In this document: piece after piece, positions 56,109 to 64,000 of the stretch | Layout of the letters: every line of letters begins with the position of its first letter | Position numbering within the stretch: position 1 is the first letter of the stretch | Assembly (NCBI GenBank): GCA_963662645.2 | Contig: OY759762.1 | Coordinates: 434,001 to 498,000 of the forward strand | DNA: 64,000 nt | Reading direction: 5' to 3' | From: Aldehydirespirator sp963662645 | GTDB lineage: Bacteria; Actinomycetota; Acidimicrobiia; Acidimicrobiales; Aldehydirespiratoraceae | Position numbers and translations under genes: made by a program | The notes under the pieces: generated by a model | The model's database searches: none | Told to the model about the DNA's origin: nothing | The model's input: only the letters and a program-made list of their open reading frames with translations

Positions 56109-57689
56109 TCAGCGGCGAATGGTGCGCCACAGGACCTTGGCCCGGTGGGCGTGGGGCATGATCGCCAGCAGGACCGGGAAGATCTCCAGGCGCCCGATCA
56201 CCATGAGCAGCGCCAGCACGAGCCGGGCCGGCTGGCTGAAGGCGACCGCGTAGTTGGAGGTGGGCCCGGCCTCGTTCAGCGCCGGGCCCATGTTCCCCAG
56301 CGCCGACACGACCGCTCCCAGCGCCGACACGAAGTCCCCTCCCAGCGCGGCGACCACCAGCGTCCCGCCGAGCACCAGCATGAAGTGCAGCAGGAAGAAC
56401 CCGGCCACCCGCGACACCATGGACTCGCTGACGATGTAGCGCCCGAGCCGGATCGGGATCACGGCCCGGGGGCTCTGGGAGTGCTGCACGGAGCGCACCA
56501 TGAGCAGCGCCAGCACCCGCATCCGCATCACCTTCATGCCGCCCGCTGTCGAGCCGGTGCAGCCTCCCACCACCATCAGGAACAGCAGCACGAGCTGCGC
56601 CCCGGCGACCCAGGTCACGTAGTCGCCGGGCGAGCCCGGCCCGGTGGCGTTGGACAAGCCGGTGCTGGTGCCCAGCGACGCCACAGTGAACACCCCGGCC
56701 CGGATCGACGAGCCCAGCGACAGGCCGGTCTCCCACCACAGCAGTATGACGACGACGGCCGAGGCCATGCCCAGTGTGAGCAGGTACGTCCGGAACTCGC
56801 TGTTGCGATGGTACGGCACGGTGCGGTCGGCCACCGCCCGCCAGTGCAGCGAGAAGCTGGTGCCCCCCAGGATCATGAAGACGATCGCCACGGTCTCCAC
56901 AGCCACGCTGTCGTAGTGCCCGATCGAGTCCGCGTAGGGGGAGAACCCCCCGGTGGCCGCGAAAGTGAACGCGTGGGCCACCGCGTCGTAGAGCGAGGAG
57001 AAACCGTCCGCAGCCAAGAAGGCCAGCACGGCTACCGCGGTGAAGCCGATGTACACCACCCACAGCCGCCGGGCCGTCTCGCTCACCCTGGGCGTCAGGC
57101 GGTCGGACGAAGGCCCCGGCGCCTCGGCCGAGATCAGCTCCAGGCCGCCGACACCGAGGAACGGCAGCACCGCCACCGCCAGCACCACGACGCCCATCCC
57201 GCCGTACCAATGGGTGAGCTGGCGGTACATCATCAGGCCCCGGCCCGGGGTCTCGAAGTCGGCCAGGACGGTGGAGCCGCTGGCCGAGAAGCCCGACGCC
57301 GACTCGAACAGGCTGTTGACAACCTGCTCGACGAAGTCCGCGCCCCCGGCGGCGAACGTGGCCCCCAGGATGAAGGGCAGCGCTCCTATGACGGTGGTGA
57401 AGACCCAGGTCCATGCGACGGTGGAGAAGATGTGGCGCTTGCGGATCGCGCCGGGGCGGGTGAGATACCACAGCAGCCCGCCGGCCGCGGCCGTCACCAG
57501 GGCCGACACGGCCAGCGCGGCGGTGTCGCGCCCGGTTGTCAGCGCCTCCAGCAGCGCGCAGGCCGCCATCCCGACCGACACCGCAGACAGCGCGATGCCG
57601 ATGACGTGCAGCGTGGTCGAGGCGACTTGGCCCCGGCGCAGCCCCCGCCCGAGAGGATCCGTCGGGGCAGGAGACGGGTGCCTAGCCAT
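56109..57689 (-). CDS. trkH: TrkH-type K+ uptake channel subunit (copy 1)
   Basis: 526-residue four-P-loop K+ transporter. The filter loops read SASGFSASGSTVL (Gly138), AFTFAATGGFSPY, ASLGTSTGLSN and VSALGNMGPALNE, so all four filter glycines are present. GGCTGSTAGGMKVMRMRV is the conserved cytoplasmic-side segment. It overlaps the upstream trkH2 by 8 bp (ATGGCTAG). It is the third gene of a trkA-trkH2-trkH1 operon. The start is ATG 57689. Confidence 0.93.
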   Translation of the reverse strand: MARHPSPAPTDPLGRGLRRGQVASTTLHVIGIALSAVSVGMAACALLEALTTGRDTAALAVSALVTAAAGGLLWYLTRPGAIRKRHIFSTVAWTWVFTTVIGALPFILGATFAAGGADFVEQVVNSLFESASGFSASGSTVLADFETPGRGLMMYRQLTHWYGGMGVVVLAVAVLPFLGVGGLELISAEAPGPSSDRLTPRVSETARRLWVVYIGFTAVAVLAFLAADGFSSLYDAVAHAFTFAATGGFSPYADSIGHYDSVAVETVAIVFMILGGTSFSLHWRAVADRTVPYHRNSEFRTYLLTLGMASAVVVILLWWETGLSLGSSIRAGVFTVASLGTSTGLSNATGPGSPGDYVTWVAGAQLVLLFLMVVGGCTGSTAGGMKVMRMRVLALLMVRSVQHSQSPRAVIPIRLGRYIVSESMVSRVAGFFLLHFMLVLGGTLVVAALGGDFVSALGAVVSALGNMGPALNEAGPTSNYAVAFSQPARLVLALLMVIGRLEIFPVLLAIMPHAHRAKVLWRTIRR

Positions 57690-59292
57690 CGCCGTCCCTG
57701 GATTCGGAGCGAGCCTGGAGGCCGAGCACGGCCTGCCGGGCCGTGAAGCGCGACCGCCGGACGGCCGCCCCGTACCAACCCAGAACGAGGCCGACGCCGG
57801 CCATCAGCGGCGGGATCGACATCCGACCCCCCAACATGAGCGGCACGAGCGCCAAGCGTCCCGGCCAGTCGAGGTTGTCGAGACGACCGAAGGCGCCGAT
57901 CTCGCCCACCGCGGGGCCGACCGTGCTCACCGCGCTCACCGACCCCCACACGCTGCCCGCCAGCGAGACGCCCGAGATGCCCAGCAGCAGGGCACCGACC
58001 GCGACCAGCGCCACGTAGGCGATCTGGTGGCCGCCGAGGCGGTCGAGGGTGCGCCCCGACAGGGCCTCGCCGTCGCGCCTCACCAGCACCAGGGCGTAGG
58101 GATCGAGCTGCCGTCGCAACTCTCCCCCGGCGGAACCCATCAGCAGCCGGGCCCGCATGACCTTCATCCCGCCCCCCGGCGAGCCCATCATGGTGCCGAT
58201 CCCGGCCGCGACGAGCATCACGACCGTGGCCGACGTCCCCCATCCGGTCCAGTCGGCCACCGCGAACCCGGTGGTGCTCATCATCGACACCGCCATGAAC
58301 CCGGCCTCGCCCAACCCGGTGTCGCTGTGCAGGGCCATTGCCGCGGCGGCCGCCGCGAGCAGCAGCACGTAGGTCCTCATCTCCTGGGAGCGCCACAGGG
58401 GCCTGAGCCTTCCCCGGGCGATCCACCACAGCACGAAGATCCCGGCGCCGGCCAGCAGCATCCCGGCCGCGGCGACGGCCTGGGCACCGGCTCCGTAGCC
58501 GGCCAGAGAGTCGGCCCGGCCGGTGAAGCCGCCGGTGGATGCCGTGCCCAGCCCGACGACGAGCGCCTCGGTCGGCCCGAGGCCGCAGAGCAGGTAGCCG
58601 GCCACGCATGCCGCGGTGAAGCCGGAGTAGAGCACCATCACCCGGCGGGTCCCGACGGTGGCGTTGGGCACAAGATCCAGCCCCCGCCGTCCCGAGGTGT
58701 AGCCGATGAGCGCGGTGGAGCGCAGCACCGCGGGCAGGGTCACCACCGCGATCAGGATCGCCACGAGACCGCCCACCCAGCTGGTGGCGGCCCTGAACAG
58801 CAGCACGGCGCGCGACGCCTCGGAGGCCTCGAGGAGGGTGAGCGAAGTGGTGGTGAAGCCGGCCACGGACTCGACGAGGGCGTCGTCGAGACGGCCCAGT
58901 GCCCCGGTGCCGGCATAGAGGACCGCGCCGAACAGCGCCAGCGCAGTCCACAGCAGAGCGATGCCGGCGAACACGCGGCCCGGGCCGGGCCGATCAGGAG
59001 GCGCCACCCGCCGTCGGGCCAGGGCCGCTAGGACCGCGCAGGCCGCCCCCACACCGCCGAAGACAGCCGCGTCGACGTTGTCGTCGCCGATTCCGGCGAG
59101 TCCGCAGACCATGGTGGCCACGCCGAGGACGAGACCGGCATCGGTGATGGCGGCGAGCGTCCACGACACTCTTCGGGCGGGTGCCTGCTCCGCTGCGCCC
59201 GCCAGCAGCGGGCGGGCACGGCTCAGACCGGCTGCGAGGCGGCGCCGCCGCCGAACCGCCGGTCGAGCCCCCGCCCGGCCTAGACGTCGCAC
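57682..59292 (-). CDS. trkH: TrkH-like K+ channel subunit (copy 2, altered first filter loop)
   Basis: 536 residues from GTG 59292, overlapping trkA by 13 bp. Filter loops 2-4 keep their glycines (TASTGGFTG, MMSTTGFAVAD, SAVSTVGPAVGEIG). Loop 1 reads VAGFTTTSLTLL, with Ser150 where TrkH/KtrB proteins have Gly. MGSPGGGMKVMRARLLMGSA matches the family's conserved segment. The N-terminus is Arg-rich with extra helices. Whether this copy conducts alone, pairs with copy 1, or has altered ion selectivity cannot be told. Confidence 0.88.
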   Translation of the reverse strand: MRRLGRAGARPAVRRRRRLAAGLSRARPLLAGAAEQAPARRVSWTLAAITDAGLVLGVATMVCGLAGIGDDNVDAAVFGGVGAACAVLAALARRRVAPPDRPGPGRVFAGIALLWTALALFGAVLYAGTGALGRLDDALVESVAGFTTTSLTLLEASEASRAVLLFRAATSWVGGLVAILIAVVTLPAVLRSTALIGYTSGRRGLDLVPNATVGTRRVMVLYSGFTAACVAGYLLCGLGPTEALVVGLGTASTGGFTGRADSLAGYGAGAQAVAAAGMLLAGAGIFVLWWIARGRLRPLWRSQEMRTYVLLLAAAAAAMALHSDTGLGEAGFMAVSMMSTTGFAVADWTGWGTSATVVMLVAAGIGTMMGSPGGGMKVMRARLLMGSAGGELRRQLDPYALVLVRRDGEALSGRTLDRLGGHQIAYVALVAVGALLLGISGVSLAGSVWGSVSAVSTVGPAVGEIGAFGRLDNLDWPGRLALVPLMLGGRMSIPPLMAGVGLVLGWYGAAVRRSRFTARQAVLGLQARSESRDGDG

Positions 59293-60632
59293 GTCAACAG
59301 CCGGTGGACCTCCTGCACCGAGTCCGGGGTGGCGAAGGCGACCACATGGTCGCGTCCCCGCAGCCGGCTACGGCCGCGAGCGATCTGGGGCTTGCCGTCG
59401 CGCACGATGGCCCCGATGAGCACGCTCTTGGGCAGCCTGAGGTCCTTGAGCAGGGCCCCGTCGGCGGGACTGTCCTTGGCTACCTCGAGCTCCAGAACCT
59501 CGGCATCGGACTGCAGGAAGGTCGCCACCGCGGCCACGTCGCCGCGAACGAAGCGCATCACGCCGTCGGCGGTGGCGGTGCGGGGCGACAGCGCCACGTC
59601 CACTCCGGCGGAGTCCAGCAGCGACAGCAGGGCCAGCTTGTGCACCACCGCGATCGTCTCCGACGCGCCGACCGACTTGGCGTACAGGCAGGCCAGGATG
59701 TTGGCCTCGTCCTCGCCGGTCAGGGCGGCCACCGTGTCGAAGCGGCCGATGTCGGTCTCCTCGAGGAGGTCGGCGTCGGTTATGTCGCCCTCGAACACCT
59801 GCACGTCCGGCAGGTCCTCGGCCAGCTCCAGGGCCCGGGCCGCGTCGCGCTCGACGATCACGACCTCCACGCCCCTCGACACGAGGCGGGCCGCCAGGAT
59901 CTCGGCGGTGCGGCCTCCGCCGAGCAGCAGCGCATGGCGAGCGGTGCCCGTGCCCAGACCCATCAGCCGGGCCACCCGCCGCCGGGCCCGTCGCTTGCAG
60001 ACCACCCGGACCAGGTCACCCTCCATGAGCGCGTAGTCGGCGCGGGGGATGTAGGTCTGATCCCCTCTCGAGATCGAGCCCACCATGAACTCCCAGTCGG
60101 GCTCGAACTCGGCCGCGATCTCCGACAGTCTCCGGCCCACGATGGGGGCTTCGGCCTCGAGGCGGGCTCCGATGACGATGGCCTCGCCTTGAGCCATGAC
60201 GGCGATCTCCGACGCCCCGGGGTAGTCGAGCAGGTCGAGAATCCTCTCGGCGGTCTCGTAGTCGGGATCGATGACGAGGTCCGCTCCGAAGATCTGGCGA
60301 AGCTCGGTCGCGGACCTGCCCCGCAGCTCCGCGGCCTCGATGCGAACGATGGTGCGGGCCACGCCCCGCTGCTTGGCCACCAGCGAGGCCACCAGGTTGA
60401 CCTCGTCGTTGCTGGTGACGGCCACCACCAGCTCGCACTTGTCGAGTCCGGCTTCGGTGAGGATGCTGGGATGGGTGCCGCTGCCCTCCACGGTGAGCAC
60501 GTCGAGCTCGGCGCCGAGTTGGCGCAAGCGATTGGCGTTGACGTCGACCACCGCGACGTTGTGGCGCTCATGGCTGAGGCGAGCGGCCACGTAGGAGCCG
60601 ACCTCGCCAGCCCCTACCACGATGACATGCAC
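59280..60632 (-). CDS. trkA: TrkA-type K+ transport regulator (two RCK domains)
   Basis: 450 residues: two tandem RCK-N/RCK-C units. The first begins MHVIVVGAGEVGSYVAARLS with the dinucleotide-binding G-x-G-x-x-G and Asp (VVDVN). The second begins RHALLLGGGRTAEILAARLV with acidic partner VIVERD. It binds NAD(H)/ATP on the cytoplasmic side and gates TrkH channels. It is first in an operon with two trkH genes, overlapping the next by 13 bp. Confidence 0.94.
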   Translation of the reverse strand: MHVIVVGAGEVGSYVAARLSHERHNVAVVDVNANRLRQLGAELDVLTVEGSGTHPSILTEAGLDKCELVVAVTSNDEVNLVASLVAKQRGVARTIVRIEAAELRGRSATELRQIFGADLVIDPDYETAERILDLLDYPGASEIAVMAQGEAIVIGARLEAEAPIVGRRLSEIAAEFEPDWEFMVGSISRGDQTYIPRADYALMEGDLVRVVCKRRARRRVARLMGLGTGTARHALLLGGGRTAEILAARLVSRGVEVVIVERDAARALELAEDLPDVQVFEGDITDADLLEETDIGRFDTVAALTGEDEANILACLYAKSVGASETIAVVHKLALLSLLDSAGVDVALSPRTATADGVMRFVRGDVAAVATFLQSDAEVLELEVAKDSPADGALLKDLRLPKSVLIGAIVRDGKPQIARGRSRLRGRDHVVAFATPDSVQEVHRLLTCDV

Positions 60633-60705
60633 GGCTATTTTCTATCGCCTCACGCCCCAACAGGGCGCGATCAAGGCACCAAGCCCGCGAACGCTCCGCG
60701 CCCGA

Positions 60706-61302
60706 TCAAGCCAGCAGCCCGCGGTCTGAGATGATGACGCTTCGGTCGGTCACGACCGCGTCGAGCGGCATGTCCCACGGCTCCAGGGGGATCTCGTCGA
60801 CCTGCTGGAACCAGTGGGCCACGCCGATGGTGGCGGGCCCGGCCGCGGCGGGGCCCGAAGCCAGGGAGGCCAGAGCCCGGTCGTAGAAGCCGCCTCCCTG
60901 GCCCAGGCGGTGGCAGCGTGCATCGAAGGCGACCAGCGGCACCAGCACCGCATCATGGTCGGCGAGGGCGACCACCTCGCCGTCGACCGGCTCGGGGATG
61001 GCGAAGGACCTCGGCGCGAACGACTGGCCGTCGCACCAGGCCACGAACTCGAGATCGTCGCCCACGACGCGTGGAAGCGTCAGGACTTCGCGGCGGGCGC
61101 CGTCCAGGAACTCGTCGAGGGGCACCTCCCCCCTCACGGCCCGGTAGGCGGCGACGCGGCGGGCGCCGGCTATCGCCGGCATCGACTCCAGCCTGCGGGC
61201 CACCGCTGCTCCGGCCTCGGCGGCGGCCTCGGGGCTCAGGCCTGCCCGCCTGGCCCTCATGCGAGCCCGCAGCCGAGCCTTGCTATCCGGCACCGAAGTC
61301 AT
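60706..61302 (-). CDS. 5-formyltetrahydrofolate cyclo-ligase family protein
   Basis: 198 residues from ATG 61302. Family marks are DSKARLRARMRARRAGLSPE at the N-terminus (ATP-binding basic patch), VAAYRAVRGEVPLDEFL, VLVPLVAFDARCHRLGQGGGFYDRALA (the conserved G-x-GGGYYDR-type motif) and VTDRSVI at the end. It would convert 5-formyl-THF to 5,10-methenyl-THF with ATP. It is divergent from hppA with a gap of about 50 bp that must hold both promoters. Confidence 0.92.
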   Translation of the reverse strand: MTSVPDSKARLRARMRARRAGLSPEAAAEAGAAVARRLESMPAIAGARRVAAYRAVRGEVPLDEFLDGARREVLTLPRVVGDDLEFVAWCDGQSFAPRSFAIPEPVDGEVVALADHDAVLVPLVAFDARCHRLGQGGGFYDRALASLASGPAAAGPATIGVAHWFQQVDEIPLEPWDMPLDAVVTDRSVIISDRGLLA

Positions 61303-61354
61303 CCCCCAAGAGTAGGCTCGCCGGGTTCTAGGACTCGGCAAAGGGAGCAGTGTC

Positions 61355-63454
<2,100 letters not shown>

Positions 63455-63472
63455 GGGCTCGTAGGAAGACTC

Positions 63473-63500
63473 GCCCGGCCGGCGGGTCCTGTCGCCGGGC
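63473..63500. terminator. Hairpin between convergent hppA and alcohol dehydrogenase genes
   Basis: GCCCGGC (63473-63479) pairs perfectly with GCCGGGC (63494-63500) around a 14-nt loop. The position between convergent stops suggests a bidirectional terminator, though no T-run follows. Confidence 0.4.
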
Positions 63501-63534
63501 TCCGTCCGGCCTCGCTGGTCGCTGTCGGTTTCTG

Positions 63535-64000
63535 TTATGGCGCTGGGGCTACTTCTACGACGGTTCGGACGCCTTCGGCGGCGCGGAGGCGGTCGAAGCC
63601 TTCGTTCACGCCGTCGAGGGGCACCCGGTGGGTGATCATGGACTCGAGGTCTAGATCGCCGCGCTGCCACAGTGCCACTAGGCGGGGTATGTCGCGGGGC
63701 GGCCAGCAGTCGCCCAGGAGGCTGCCCAGCAGGCGCTTCTGCTGGATCATGAATACGGTCGCCGAGCCGATGTCGACGGTGTGCTCGGGCGGGGGCGCGC
63801 CGACCACCACGGTCGTGCCTCCCGAGCCGGTCACGTCCAAGCCCAGTCTGACCAAGTCAGCCACGCCCGCTGTCTCGAAGGCGTAGTCGGCGCCCCGGCC
63901 GCCGGTGGCGTCGGCCACCGCGGCCCGCACCTCGGCGGCGTCGCCGCTCACGGCGTCGGTCGCCCCCAGGCTGAGGGCTGCCTGGCGGCGGGACTCCACC
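63535..64000 (-). CDS. Zinc-type alcohol dehydrogenase (MDR family), C-terminal part only
   Basis: The last 155 residues are visible; the gene continues beyond the right edge. The segment RRQAALSLGATDAVSGDAAE, GGRGADYAFETAGVADLVRLGLDVTGSGGTTVVVGAPPP and KRLLGSLLGDCWPPRDIPRLVALWQRGDLDLESMITHRV PLDGVNEGFDRL is the NAD-binding and C-terminal lobe of class III-like MDR dehydrogenases. The LLGS...G-x-x-P-x-x-DIP pattern resembles alcohol or mycothiol-dependent formaldehyde dehydrogenases. The substrate cannot be assigned without the zinc-binding N-terminal half. Confidence 0.88.
   Translation of the reverse strand, partial: VESRRQAALSLGATDAVSGDAAEVRAAVADATGGRGADYAFETAGVADLVRLGLDVTGSGGTTVVVGAPPPEHTVDIGSATVFMIQQKRLLGSLLGDCWPPRDIPRLVALWQRGDLDLESMITHRVPLDGVNEGFDRLRAAEGVRTVVEVAPAP

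Noticed and set aside
49890..57746. A 2618-codon open frame on the plus strand
   Set aside because: It lies antisense to gltD, gltB and trkH, which have unmistakable motifs. Long antisense frames arise in very GC-rich coding DNA because stops are rare. Its translation is His/Gly/Arg-rich with no domains.

Overview
The window is 64 kb of very GC-rich, densely packed actinobacterial DNA. It carries a complete Pup-proteasome locus (dop, pup, prcB, prcA, pafA, pafB, pafC, and the ATPase mpa), the F420 gene fbiC as a CofG-CofH fusion, an actinobacterial-type transaldolase, DUF3151, a pafC-tat-helY order and many GTG/TTG starts. These point to Actinomycetota, and the locus style suggests an Acidimicrobiia-like lineage. 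That placement is inference, because no rRNA or other phylogenetic marker is present. I see no rRNA, tRNA, CRISPR array, insertion sequence or replication origin.

Layout. 1-9.3 kb, mostly minus strand: end of an M20 amidohydrolase, a lipid-kinase-like protein, HelY helicase, TatC, a TatA/B protein, a GDPD phosphodiesterase, signal peptidase I and the WYL regulators PafC and PafB. 9.4-24 kb: the proteasome locus, with pafA, a small plus-strand coiled-coil gene, prcA, prcB, pup and dop. A five-gene amino-acid ABC transporter (aapP, M, Q and two aapJ lipoproteins) sits between dop and mpa. 24-30.4 kb: a ferredoxin, a trypsin-like protease, a tRNA T-loop modification set (trmI, ttuA and the ubiquitin-like carrier ttuB), small membrane proteins, a LON-domain protein and PBP4. 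30.5-38.5 kb, plus strand: transketolase, transaldolase, FbiC and a ClC-CBS channel. 38.5-45 kb: RNase D, a MobA-rhodanese fusion, DUF3151, a retropepsin-like protease, pyruvate kinase and a second GDPD. 45-49.8 kb: an accessory island with a possible structured RNA, two paralogous cell-surface proteins, a class F-type sortase, gene relics and a heptad-repeat gene. 49.8-64 kb: GltD/GltB, a K+ uptake operon (TrkA and two TrkH), a 5-formyl-THF cyclo-ligase, a K+-type membrane pyrophosphatase and the end of a zinc alcohol dehydrogenase.

The most unusual signal is at gene junctions. Several translation-start regions have been tandemly duplicated in units of about 35-47 bp. At prcB/prcA, ttuB/ttuA and ttuA/trmI the extra copies are mini-ORFs of 6-16 codons. 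Each begins inside the stop codon of the ORF before it and ends inside the start codon of the next (ATGA or GTGA). The ribosome would therefore have to pass through a chain of coupled mini-ORFs to reach the next real gene. Related start duplications precede aapP, dop and the retropepsin gene. I know of no description of such chains. They could tune the ratio of adjacent subunits, or they could be by-products of a slippage-prone duplication process.

Start codons were chosen from family alignments recalled from memory, overlaps and Shine-Dalgarno spacing. Functions rest on motifs read directly in the translations; no database search was run.
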